Below are positions 34,945 to 43,065 of a stretch of 64,000 nt of DNA, piece after piece (position 1 is the stretch's first letter; each line of letters starts with the position of its first letter). The notes beneath the pieces were generated by a model. The model had not been told where the DNA came from and did no database searches. It saw only the letters and a program-made list of their open reading frames with translations. Position numbers and translations under genes: made by a program. Source of the DNA: Prevotella sp. (GTDB taxonomy: Bacteria > Bacteroidota > Bacteroidia > Bacteroidales > Bacteroidaceae); NCBI GenBank assembly GCA_022486815.1, contig JAKVJW010000005.1:1-64000 (forward strand), read 5' to 3'.

Positions 34945-36057
34945 TCAGTTACTTCTTATTTCTGACAGAATCCGGAGAATACGCTCGGCACTCCTCCCGT
35001 CCCAGCGGTCAGGAATACCGGAATTCTTCCAGTTGCCATTCACCATATCCTCCACAGCTTTGGCCAAACGCTCCGGATCTTCTCCTACCAGTACATTCGT
35101 ACCAACTGTAATAGTCTCGATGTGTTCGGTATAGCTGTTCAGCGTGATGCAGGGCACTTGATTGAATGTAGCTTCTTCGGCCACATTACCGGAATCCGTT
35201 ATAATCCCCTTTGCATGCATTGTGAGATAGCCGAACTCAAGGTATCCCAGCGGTTCTATAAAATGAACCGTCTGAAGATCGAGACCGTGATCACGCCCTA
35301 ATGATACGATGACCTCTTTTGCAGAATCGTGCAAGGCAGCTATGATCGGAATACCACCACTTACGGACAGCATTCTTGACAACATCTGACATAGATTTTC
35401 CGTATTCGTGATAAGGGCTTTCCTATTGAGTGTAAAGACCAGATATTCCCCATCTCTGATACCTGATTCATCCAGACAAGACGGGCGAATCATCCGGTTA
35501 TGGTTATAACGGATATTATCCATAAGAATATTTCCCACCATATAGACCTTGGAGAGTTCGGCTCCTTCCTTGCTTGCTATGGAATTATTGCTGACGCCGG
35601 CGGTAAAGAGAATATCACTGAGTCCGTCTATGACCAGACGATTGACTTCCTTGGGCATGGAAATATCAAAACTCCTGGTGCCCGCAGCTATATGGGCCAG
35701 GATGATTCCACGCTTCTTGGTTACAATGGCTACTGCCATCGCACTGGCCAGGTCATCCACGACGATGACGACATCGGCTGGATAGGTCTGGAGATACTCT
35801 TCAAACTTTGACATTACCTTGCCCGTAAGTTCATTCAGGTTTTCTTCGACTATACCTAAATATTCATCGGGTCCGGGTATCTGCAGATCTTCAAAGAGAG
35901 ATTGCTCTAGTGTAGGATCATCTTTTGCACCGGTATAAACCAACCGGTAGTCTATAGATACAGAATCCGGACTATTTTTCTTGTTCTTCAAAGCCCGGAT
36001 AATGGGAGCTTCTTTAATAAAATTGGGACGTGCTCCCGCTACAACACAAATATTCAT
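34945..36057 (-). CDS. wecB: UDP-N-acetylglucosamine 2-epimerase (non-hydrolysing)
   Basis: 370 aa. VVAGARPNFIKEAPII (GxRPxxIK) at the N-terminus, a central hinge and IITDSGNVAEEATFN plus ITLNSYTEHIETI (UDP-sugar site) in the second Rossmann domain. It interconverts UDP-GlcNAc and UDP-ManNAc for cell-surface glycans. Note GNVAEEA instead of the commoner GGVQEEA. Length is typical. Position before the SDR suggests a two-gene transcript. Confidence 0.85.
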   Translation of the reverse strand: MNICVVAGARPNFIKEAPIIRALKNKKNSPDSVSIDYRLVYTGAKDDPTLEQSLFEDLQIPGPDEYLGIVEENLNELTGKVMSKFEEYLQTYPADVVIVVDDLASAMAVAIVTKKRGIILAHIAAGTRSFDISMPKEVNRLVIDGLSDILFTAGVSNNSIASKEGAELSKVYMVGNILMDNIRYNHNRMIRPSCLDESGIRDGEYLVFTLNRKALITNTENLCQMLSRMLSVSGGIPIIAALHDSAKEVIVSLGRDHGLDLQTVHFIEPLGYLEFGYLTMHAKGIITDSGNVAEEATFNQVPCITLNSYTEHIETITVGTNVLVGEDPERLAKAVEDMVNGNWKNSGIPDRWDGRSAERILRILSEIRSN

Positions 36058-36100
36058 TATTCTTATTTCAATTTATTCCACGCAATCATCACAAAGGATG

Positions 36101-37051
36101 CTATTGGACTCTGAACAGTTCACGGATACCACCGAGACTGCCCATCAGACTGGTTGCCTCATACGGCAGGAATACCGTCTTGGCCTTGTCTCCACTGCCT
36201 ACTTCACCGAGCATATCAATATATTTCCGGGCCAGCAGGTAATTAGCAGGATTGATACTTTTGCCCACAGCATCACTTATCTTCTGGATGGCGACAGCCT
36301 CAGCCTCAGCCGTACGGATACGAGCTGTAGCAGCACCTTCAGCATTCAGGATAGCCTGTTGCTTAGCAGCCTCAGCTTTGTTGATGATGGCGGCCTTGTC
36401 TCCTTCCGACTGCAGTATCTGAGCTTGCTTATCTCCTTCACTGGTCAGGATGGTAGCACGCTTGTTACGCTCGGCCTGCATCTGCTTCTCCATAGCCTGC
36501 AGAACACTCTCAGGCGGAATGATGTCCTGCAACTCGACGCGGTTCACCTTGATTCCCCACTTATTGGTGGCATCATCCAGGACCCCACGCAACTTGGTAT
36601 TGATCACATCCCTGGAAGTCAGTGTCTGATCCAGTTCCATCTCACCTATAATATTACGCAGCGTTGTCTGGGTCAGTTTCTCAATGGCATTGGGAAGATT
36701 ATTGATTTCATAAGCTGCCTTGAACGGATCTACAATCTGAAAATAGAGCAAGGCATTGATCTGCATCTGGATATTATCCTTCGTAATGACATTCTGACGG
36801 TCAAAGTCATAGACTTGTTCCCGAAGATCTATCTTATGGGAATAGGTATACCGCCTGTTACTCATGGAATAAATCATCTTAGACCTGTCAACAAAGGGAA
36901 TGATCAGATTGATACCTGGTTTTAATGTGGCATAATATTTCCCCAGACGCTCAATGATGCGCGTTTCACTCTGAGGAATAATCACAATGGCTGACTTTAC
37001 AAAAATCAATGCCAAAAAAACAATGACGATTAAAACAACTGTTCCTACCAT
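36101..37051 (-). CDS. SPFH/band 7 stomatin-like protein
   Basis: 316 aa. One N-terminal membrane helix (VVLIVIVFLALIFVKSAIV), then the band 7 domain (IIPQSETRIIERLGKYYATL, VITKDNIQMQINALLYFQIV, YEINNLPNAIEKLTQTTLRN) and a long Ala/Glu/Lys coiled coil (AAIINKAEAAKQQAILNAEG). It forms oligomeric membrane rafts-like scaffolds with NfeD partners. The NfeD-like gene lies 54 bp upstream, the usual pairing. Confidence 0.92.
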   Translation of the reverse strand: MVGTVVLIVIVFLALIFVKSAIVIIPQSETRIIERLGKYYATLKPGINLIIPFVDRSKMIYSMSNRRYTYSHKIDLREQVYDFDRQNVITKDNIQMQINALLYFQIVDPFKAAYEINNLPNAIEKLTQTTLRNIIGEMELDQTLTSRDVINTKLRGVLDDATNKWGIKVNRVELQDIIPPESVLQAMEKQMQAERNKRATILTSEGDKQAQILQSEGDKAAIINKAEAAKQQAILNAEGAATARIRTAEAEAVAIQKISDAVGKSINPANYLLARKYIDMLGEVGSGDKAKTVFLPYEATSLMGSLGGIRELFRVQ

Positions 37052-37105
37052 ATTCGTAATTTTTTAGTTATCGGAATAAATATTAAATTGACACAACATT
37101 GGCAA

Positions 37106-37567
37106 TTAATTGCTCTTGTTATATTTCTTCACTTTGACAATAATGGAATCACGGGAGACGATTTTCGCCTTATCTCCCTTCTGAAAAGTCTCTCCTGAAT
37201 CAGATACGGCCTTCCACTGATCACCATCTACCTGAACATAACCGCTCTCTTGAGGGGTAATCGGTTCTATTACCGTCCCGACACGGCCTATCAGCGCATC
37301 AGCATTACTTGAACGCTCATGTTCCTTACTGTGAAAACGCCGTAACAGACGGGGACGGATCAACCAGATACTGAGCATAGAAAAGATTGCCCAAACCAAT
37401 ACTTGTGCCCAGAAAGGAAGGCAGACCACAGATGCAATAATACCGAAAAGACCGCCAATAGCAAAACACGTTACGAAGAAATCTCCGGAACTTAACTCCA
37501 TAATCAGGCACGTGCAGGTAATAATAACCCAAAATAGCCATAAATTCTGTCCGATATATTCTATCAT
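37106..37567 (-). CDS. NfeD-like membrane protein
   Basis: 153 aa. Three membrane helices (LWLFWVIITCTCLIMEL, FVTCFAIGGLFGIIASVVCL, WAQVLVWAIFSMLSIWLI) and a C-terminal OB-fold (LIGRVGTVIEPITPQESGYV, GDKAKIVSRDSIIVKVKK). Short-type NfeD, the partner of the stomatin downstream. A -7 box TATCTTTG lies at 37607-37614. Confidence 0.9.
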   Translation of the reverse strand: MIEYIGQNLWLFWVIITCTCLIMELSSGDFFVTCFAIGGLFGIIASVVCLPFWAQVLVWAIFSMLSIWLIRPRLLRRFHSKEHERSSNADALIGRVGTVIEPITPQESGYVQVDGDQWKAVSDSGETFQKGDKAKIVSRDSIIVKVKKYNKSN

Positions 37568-37606
37568 AGTTTCTGTTTTTTATCTAAAAAAGTAGTTAAT
37601 CTGAGA

Positions 37607-37614
37607 CAAAGATA
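37607..37614 (-). promoter_or_regulatory. -7 box for nfeD-stomatin operon
   Basis: TATCTTTG on the minus strand, ~40 bp before the ATG at 37567. A TTG lies 17 bp further upstream, slightly short of the usual spacing. Confidence 0.5.
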
Positions 37615-38200
37615 CAAATAAAAAATCAAATCAAGCGAAAAATGAAAAAAGAACGTTATTTCAACCTGTTGGTTGAATTAAAATAAAGCATATTTGACTC
37701 GCCCTATAGGTCTATCATTGAGAAGATTGAAAAGTAAAATTATTTAAAACAAAATAATAAATATTAAATAGTTTTGTTGCTTATCAAGAATATTATAAAT
37801 TTAAACATTGAAATATATCCTTTCATATTCAGAAAAGAATAATATTCAGTTACTCTGTTTACAGCGTTTGTGAAACTCCATCCCCATACGGATGTCTCTC
37901 ATTTTACTCCTGTTTTGTTTTTATTTTTTCTATTCAAATCGAAACGACAAACCATACAAAACAGAAAGAATACGATAAAATAAAAAAGAACTTATCTCAG
38001 CAACTACTTTTATACGTATTCTACATGATAGCAGTTATGACTTCAGCTCTAAGCAATGACAAGACCGTTACATCCCGTTTGGGTAACCATAGACATTCTT
38101 GATTATACCAATGAAAATGTGAGAAGTTATAATGTGCTGATAAAGAAAACCTTAACATGAAAAAGTAGTAGACGTGACAATAACTGAACCATGAATTAAT
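37615..38200. other. AT-rich gap before the eCIS operon
   Basis: About 590 bp without a firm gene. It holds one plus-strand -7 match (TAGTTTTG, 37769-37776; no matched -33), a 28-aa hydrophobic reading frame (37892-37978, MSLILLLFCFYFFYSN start) and a 34-aa frame (38056-38160). The eCIS promoter must lie here but cannot be fixed. Confidence 0.45.
38056..38160 (+). CDS. Possible small ORF upstream of eCIS
   Basis: 34 aa, MTRPLHPVWVTIDILDYTNE and onwards to VLIKKTLT. The composition looks protein-like (alternating hydrophobic/charged) but there is no recognisable ribosome site or homologue I know. It could be a leader peptide of the eCIS operon or a remnant of a gene tail. Not firmly supported. 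Confidence 0.2.
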   Translation: MTRPLHPVWVTIDILDYTNENVRSYNVLIKKTLT

Positions 38201-38728
38201 ATGATAAGGAAAATACTGACATATTATACAGAACAGTTGAACGAATATCTTTCACGTAACCATCATCAACCAGAAGGTATGGCAACTGTGGGACAGATAG
38301 GAACAACCTCAGAAAAGGGTCCGAACAAGATGATCGTATCACTGATCAATCTTGAAAGGGAAACATCTGGAGATACTGTTTTTATGCGGCGCACAGAAAA
38401 CGGTTATATAGGCGAAGTACCTGTCATGCTGCTTAACATGTACATCCTGTTGGCAGCCATCTATGACAACAAACGTTATGCTGAATCATTGTCCGTATTA
38501 TCCGACACACTTGCATTCATTCAGTCCATGCCGAAATTTGAGATCGACGAACAGAAATATACGGTGGAAATAGTACCCATATCAACAATGGATTTGCATA
38601 ACATCTGGACCACGATGGGCGGACAATATTATCCATCAGTTATCTGCAAATTAAGAGGACTGGCCATAGACTCTTCTACCATAACATCAAGCAGCAGCAT
38701 AACAGGAGAAACAATAGTGAAAACATAA
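38201..38728 (+). CDS. eCIS terminator/cap protein, Pvc16-type (DUF4255)
   Basis: 175 aa. IRKILTYYTEQLNEYLSR at the N-terminus, VSLINLERETSGDT, then VMLLNMYILLAAIYDNKRY and SVLSDTLAFIQSMPKF with FTxxxxVEIVPIS-like core (YTVEIVPISTMDLHNIWTTM, GGQYYPSVICKLRGLAID): the pattern of DUF4255/Pvc16 N-terminal proteins. In characterised particles this protein caps tube and sheath at the distal end. It is the first gene of the plus-strand eCIS operon and is 2 bp from the next gene. The last ~10 residues are Ser/Thr-rich. Confidence 0.88.
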   Translation: MIRKILTYYTEQLNEYLSRNHHQPEGMATVGQIGTTSEKGPNKMIVSLINLERETSGDTVFMRRTENGYIGEVPVMLLNMYILLAAIYDNKRYAESLSVLSDTLAFIQSMPKFEIDEQKYTVEIVPISTMDLHNIWTTMGGQYYPSVICKLRGLAIDSSTITSSSSITGETIVKT

Positions 38729-38730
38729 AT

Positions 38731-39516
38731 ATGGGAAAATATCGCCCCTTATACCATTTTTGTATTGAACACGACTATTTTGACAGGAATAGATGCCGTG
38801 CTATCGGATGCCACATATCCCCTGAAGGAGGAGATTTACTGCATCGCCGCGGACTTCTATTCCGGCAACTCAGCAGCAATGAATGGACGATATTTTTCGA
38901 TGATATGAGTACTGGCGTCAACACAGGCTCTGATGTTCTGACACTGGAACTTGACATAACCGACCCGACCTTAGTGACCTATACGAAGTGGGCGGAAATT
39001 CACCCAGATTCAGCCTATTTGCTGAAACTTCCGGGACTGACAGAAAGCTTGGATGCTTCAGAATGCATAGAAGAAACGGCATACAGACGAAAAATAGGTA
39101 TAGGATTCTGTACCGTTCAGCTGCAATTCACGGAAGAAATGTGGCAGGCAGCAAAAAACGGAAATCCACAGATGTGTCGACTACAGTTTCATGCCTGTGA
39201 ACGGAAATGGGAATATCTTTTCATTCCGCAAAACGGAGAAACAGGTCCCTTTGAAAAAATCCATTTGGAAGAAATAAACAAAAGACTCAGTTTCGTTCCA
39301 TTTACGAAAACCATTGTATATGGTAAGAATGTATTGTATACCGTTTCTAGAGACACAATAGCTATGAAGGAACATTACCCGTTCCATCTGAAACTTATTT
39401 TGTTTTCTGAAGGAAACCGGCAAAAACAAGTACTTCTCAGAGAAGTGCCCCTGCCGTCTCCAGATGCATTTATAGCAAAGGATTCAGAAACTATACGGCA
39501 AATTTGTTATTATTAA
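38731..39516 (+). CDS. Uncharacterised eCIS operon protein
   Basis: 261 aa, no signal peptide and no recognised domain. The N-terminus (YRPLYHFCIEHDYFDRNRC) and body (DVLTLELDITDPTLVTYTKW, FHACERKWEYLFIPQNG, RLSFVPFTKTIVYGKNVLYT) look mostly beta. It is placed between the Pvc16-type protein (2 bp) and the sheath (53 bp), where canonical Afp/PVC clusters have no such gene, so it is probably a Bacteroidetes-specific assembly or structural component. No function is assigned. Confidence 0.7.
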   Translation: MGKYRPLYHFCIEHDYFDRNRCRAIGCHISPEGGDLLHRRGLLFRQLSSNEWTIFFDDMSTGVNTGSDVLTLELDITDPTLVTYTKWAEIHPDSAYLLKLPGLTESLDASECIEETAYRRKIGIGFCTVQLQFTEEMWQAAKNGNPQMCRLQFHACERKWEYLFIPQNGETGPFEKIHLEEINKRLSFVPFTKTIVYGKNVLYTVSRDTIAMKEHYPFHLKLILFSEGNRQKQVLLREVPLPSPDAFIAKDSETIRQICYY

Positions 39517-39569
39517 AATAACAAATAGCTTTTATTAACCTATTGTCAAATCATTAAAATTTTAAAAGT

Positions 39570-41204
39570 ATGGCAACAATGAAAACACCCGGCGTTTATA
39601 TCGTAGAAAAGAGCGCCTTCCCCAATTCTGTAGTTGAAGCTCCTACCGCCATTCCAGCTTTCATCGGCATTACAGAAAAAGCCCTAAACGGTGCGGACTC
39701 TCTAAGTGGTAAACCATGGAAGATCACGTCTATGACGGAATTCCAACAGTACTTTGGAGGTGCGCCTATTCCAAAGTTTACTCTATCTGTTACAGATATG
39801 CCTACAGATGGATCTACAGATAACACAAACGATTCTGCAGATAACACTTCAAAGCCGTTCTACAGCATTCCGTCTCTTGACAAAAAGAAAATTTTAAAAG
39901 TTGATAGACCCAAAATACTGTATTCTCTCTACTACCAGATGATTATGTTTTTTGCCAATGGCGGAGGCACATGCTACATTGTATCTATTGGAACTTATGA
40001 AAACAGTGAATCAATTGACAAGGATAACGTAGGTTTAGCTCTTGCCGCTTTAGAGAAAGAACAGGAAATCACTATGGTAGTTGTTCCTGAAGCAGTTTCT
40101 ACTCTAGATTACAAAGATATTCAGACACAGATGCTGGCTCATTGTGGAAAGATGAAGAACAGATTTGCTATTTTTGACGTTCAACCCAAAGATGGAAAAG
40201 AGATGAATACGATAGACCAACAAATAAAAGCCTTTCGTACAAACATCGGAGCCAACTTTCTCTCGTATGGAGCTGTATATTATCCATGGTTAAACACATC
40301 TGTGCTCTCTGACAAAGATATTGATGGAACGGTACTTGAATGGAAAAGTGATTCAACTCTAGAAGATTTCTTTCCTAAAGATTCTCCATTTCCCAACTAT
40401 TTTAAGGGAATTTTGGAACAAATTAATCCTTCAGAACAAGCTGCACCACAGACTCCCAATGATTCTCCAGGAAAAGCTGCACCACAGACTCCCAATGATT
40501 CTCCAGAACAAGCCACACCACTGACTCCCGATGAACGCATTGCTATGAAAAACGACCTTCACAATGCCTTATTACAAAACTTCCCCGGTTATCAGTGCAT
40601 CGTGAAAAAAGTAAAGGATACACTGAACCTGCTTCCACCTTCTGCTGCCATGGCAGGACTTTACACGATGATAGACAATACGCGTGGCGTATGGAAAGCT
40701 CCCGCAAACATCTCAATCAACTACGTGAACAGTCCCACTGAAAATATTGATAATGCCATACAGGAAGATTTAAACATGCCAATGAACGGAAAAGCTGTAA
40801 ATGCTATCCGTACGTTCCCAGGTGAAGGCATTAAGGTTTGGGGGGCACGTACTTTGGACGGCAATTCCGAAGACTGGCGTTATGTAAATGTACGCCGTAC
40901 GATGATTTTCCTCGAAGAATCTGTGAAGAACGCTGCAAAAGCTTATGTTTTTGAGCCTAACGTCGCCAATACATGGATGAACGTGAAATCAATGATAGAC
41001 AATTTCCTGCGCAGTGTGTGGAAACGTGGCGGACTGGCAGGAGCAACCCCGGAAGAGGCCTATGAGATACATATTGGACTTGGCGATACGATGACCGGTA
41101 ACGACATACTTGACGGCATCATGCGTATCACTGTACTTGTAGCCATCACCCATCCCGCAGAGTTTATCGAAATCACCTTTCAGCAGCAGATGCAGAAGAG
41201 TTGA
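39570..41204 (+). CDS. eCIS contractile tail sheath protein
   Basis: 544 aa. N-terminal TPGVYIVEKSAFPNSVVEAP and TAIPAFIGITEKA are the conserved sheath start; the C-terminal domain has VNVRRTMIFLEESVKNAAKA, WMNVKSMIDNFLRSVWKRGG and ITHPAEFIEITFQQQM, the sheath fold that interlocks neighbouring subunits. An insertion at residues ~288-325 carries three 12-residue Pro-rich repeats. It is the only sheath gene in the cluster (Afp/PVC have three). Contraction of this sheath drives the tube out of the particle. Confidence 0.95.
   Translation: MATMKTPGVYIVEKSAFPNSVVEAPTAIPAFIGITEKALNGADSLSGKPWKITSMTEFQQYFGGAPIPKFTLSVTDMPTDGSTDNTNDSADNTSKPFYSIPSLDKKKILKVDRPKILYSLYYQMIMFFANGGGTCYIVSIGTYENSESIDKDNVGLALAALEKEQEITMVVVPEAVSTLDYKDIQTQMLAHCGKMKNRFAIFDVQPKDGKEMNTIDQQIKAFRTNIGANFLSYGAVYYPWLNTSVLSDKDIDGTVLEWKSDSTLEDFFPKDSPFPNYFKGILEQINPSEQAAPQTPNDSPGKAAPQTPNDSPEQATPLTPDERIAMKNDLHNALLQNFPGYQCIVKKVKDTLNLLPPSAAMAGLYTMIDNTRGVWKAPANISINYVNSPTENIDNAIQEDLNMPMNGKAVNAIRTFPGEGIKVWGARTLDGNSEDWRYVNVRRTMIFLEESVKNAAKAYVFEPNVANTWMNVKSMIDNFLRSVWKRGGLAGATPEEAYEIHIGLGDTMTGNDILDGIMRITVLVAITHPAEFIEITFQQQMQKS
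40436..40533 (+). repeat. Three 36-bp tandem repeats inside the sheath gene
   Basis: Copies begin at ~40440, 40476 and 40512 (period 36 bp, 12 codons: AAPQTPNDSPGK, AAPQTPNDSPEQ, ATPLTPDE). The first two are virtually identical at DNA level, so the array can expand or contract in frame. It encodes a Pro/Asp-rich surface-type loop. Confidence 0.85.
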
Positions 41205-41259
41205 CGACAACCAAGAGACAGTAAATAAAGAATTTAGATAACAAATAAAATCAAAAATT

Positions 41260-41718
41260 ATGCCAAACGATAATGGAGCTGAACAGAGCAAACAGACATG
41301 GCCTGTTCCTGAATTTCATTTCAGCGTTGAAATATCAAATGTAGGAAAAATCTCCTGCAAAGAAGTGACAGGACTCGATGTAGAGTTCGACGTAATAGAA
41401 TATCGTTCCGGCGACATGCCCGAATTTACAAAAGTGAAGATGCCCGGACTGCGCAAGAGCGGTGATGTGACCCTGAAGAAAGCAATGTTCAAGGACGACA
41501 AGAAACTATGGGACTGGATCAACAAGGTGAAGATGAACATTATCCAGCGTGAGGCGGTAACCGTCGCATTACTTGATGAGAGCGGCAGTCCTGTGCAGAG
41601 TTGGAAACTCACTAACGCATGGCCCAAGAAATACACAGTAGAAGGCTTCAAAGCCGATGGCAACGGAGTTTCTATGGAAACACTCGTGCTTGCACACGAA
41701 GGCGTAACTCCGGCATAA
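41260..41718 (+). CDS. eCIS inner tube protein 1 (gp19-like)
   Basis: 152 aa. WPVPEFHFSVEISNVGKISC, VTGLDVEFDVIEYRSGDMPE, MPGLRKSGDVTLKKAMFKDD and a C-terminal ETLVLAHEGV match T4 gp19-like/Pvc1-type tube proteins (V..PG....G..TL..G). It polymerises as stacked hexamers forming the cargo-bearing tube. It lies directly after the sheath and 18 bp before the second tube gene. Confidence 0.92.
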   Translation: MPNDNGAEQSKQTWPVPEFHFSVEISNVGKISCKEVTGLDVEFDVIEYRSGDMPEFTKVKMPGLRKSGDVTLKKAMFKDDKKLWDWINKVKMNIIQREAVTVALLDESGSPVQSWKLTNAWPKKYTVEGFKADGNGVSMETLVLAHEGVTPA

Positions 41719-41736
41719 TTCAGAAAATGTCCAGAC

Positions 41737-42189
41737 ATGGCTTTTGACAGCAACACCTGGAAACCACCTGTACTGTTCCATTTTCAAGTGGAATTCCAAT
41801 GGTCAGGCAACAAAGCGTCCGCCTCTTTCGCAGAGGTGGACGGCCTTGAACACGAACTTGTGTTTGACGGCAATGTGGAATCAGCTAAAATAGAATTCCC
41901 CAAAAGTATTAAAACGAGACATGTCATTCTAAAGCGTGCGCTCGAACCCATCGATGAAAAAGTCACGGTATGGGTAAAAAACACATTCCGATTCATGTAC
42001 AGCGGCTCCATAAAACCATGCAACATGACGGTTTCCCTGCTTGATGAAAAGAACAATATAATCGCAAGTTGGATTTGTATGCGTTCCATTCCAGTCAAAT
42101 GGTCATTAAATTCTCTGAATGCCGCAGAAAGCAAGATAGCCATAGAAACAATTACGTTAAAATATGAAGAGATAAGGAGGAGTAAGTAA
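41737..42189 (+). CDS. eCIS inner tube protein 2 (gp19-like, tube initiator)
   Basis: 150 aa, paralogous to tube 1: PPVLFHFQVEFQWSGNKASA, FAEVDGLEHELVF, KIEFPKSIKTRHVILKRALE and IAIETITLKYEEI. It is more divergent, lacking the PG.R motif (FPKSIKTRHV instead). In related particles a second tube-type protein starts polymerisation at the baseplate, and this position (before DUF5908/LysM genes) fits. The stop overlaps the start of the next small gene (TAATG). Confidence 0.9.
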   Translation: MAFDSNTWKPPVLFHFQVEFQWSGNKASASFAEVDGLEHELVFDGNVESAKIEFPKSIKTRHVILKRALEPIDEKVTVWVKNTFRFMYSGSIKPCNMTVSLLDEKNNIIASWICMRSIPVKWSLNSLNAAESKIAIETITLKYEEIRRSK

Positions 42190-42365
42190 TGCCGATAATC
42201 ATTAAGGAAATACATGTGAATACGGAGATTCAAAAGAAAGTAATCTTACCCGGCGAAATATCCGAACAACTCTACAATAGTCTCAGGGAACAAGTAGTAG
42301 AAGAACTTTCTGACAGGAACAGAAACGCATATTCAGATAACGGAAGAGGGAAAAAAGAACGTTGA
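42189..42365 (+). CDS. Small eCIS protein (DUF5908-type)
   Basis: 58 aa, beginning MPIIIKEIHVNTEIQKKVIL and ending GRGKKER. The opening MPIxIKEI.V matches DUF5908 proteins found in Bacteroidetes injection clusters at this position (Afp6-like slot). The start overlaps the tube 2 stop as TAATG with aggagg (42176-42181) upstream. The protein is too small for domain detail. Confidence 0.8.
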   Translation: MPIIIKEIHVNTEIQKKVILPGEISEQLYNSLREQVVEELSDRNRNAYSDNGRGKKER

Positions 42366-42390
42366 ACGATACAATTAAACCGTAAAGGAA

Positions 42391-43050
42391 ATGGACAAAC
42401 TGACATTCACGGCATATACAGATGACAAATACAGTAGTAAGATTGGCAGCAATACCATTCTTATTGACCCTGACAACCTGAAGTTCTGCAAAGAGATTGT
42501 ATACCTTGAAGACAAGCAACTCGGAACTGTCGGATGGAGCAACAAGTTCGAGCGTTACAAGCCAGAATCCCTTTTTATGAAGTTCACTATCGACTGTACC
42601 GGCATTGCAGAAGGAACAAAAGACAGCGACAATGTATACGATAAGATACATGATATCGAAAAGAATCTGTATGTATACAACAGCGATGGGCACCGCCCGT
42701 CTTATGTGCTTGTCCAGTATGTGGAACTGCTGTTCAAGGGACAAGTGAGAAAGATGGATGTCGATTACAACCTCTTCAGCAATGAAGGTGTTCCGCTACA
42801 AGCCATCGTGGAACTGACGTTCAATGGTTTTCGGTGCAGTGAAGAAGAGCGCAAGAAGTTTTTCAAGCAATCTCCTGATATGTCACGCCTTATCACCGTC
42901 AAGGACGGGGAAACCCTTCCCTTTCTATGCCATAAATTATATGGTGATTCACTCTTAGTGTATCAGGTGGCAAGATTCAACGATCTTAACAGTTTCAGAA
43001 ACATACCGGCAGGAACGGAACTTCTGTTCCCGCCACTCAAAAAAGATTAA
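42391..43050 (+). CDS. eCIS tube-baseplate connector with LysM domain (Pvc7/gp53-like)
   Basis: 219 aa. N-terminal ~150 residues form the CIS tube-type domain (MDKLTFTAYTDDKYSS, VGWSNKFERYKPESLFMKFT, LLFKGQVRKMDVDYNLFSNE) and residues ~165-219 a LysM fold (SRLITVKDGETLPFLCHKLY ... IPAGTELLFPP). In T4 and PVC the homologue connects baseplate wedges to the hub. It lies 15 bp before the spike gene. Confidence 0.9.
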   Translation: MDKLTFTAYTDDKYSSKIGSNTILIDPDNLKFCKEIVYLEDKQLGTVGWSNKFERYKPESLFMKFTIDCTGIAEGTKDSDNVYDKIHDIEKNLYVYNSDGHRPSYVLVQYVELLFKGQVRKMDVDYNLFSNEGVPLQAIVELTFNGFRCSEEERKKFFKQSPDMSRLITVKDGETLPFLCHKLYGDSLLVYQVARFNDLNSFRNIPAGTELLFPPLKKD

Positions 43051-43065
43051 AATAAGAAATAATAT

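Noticed and set aside
37892..37978. 28-aa hydrophobic frame before the eCIS
   Set aside because: It could be a type I toxin-like peptide, but no antisense RNA, promoter or homologue can be seen.
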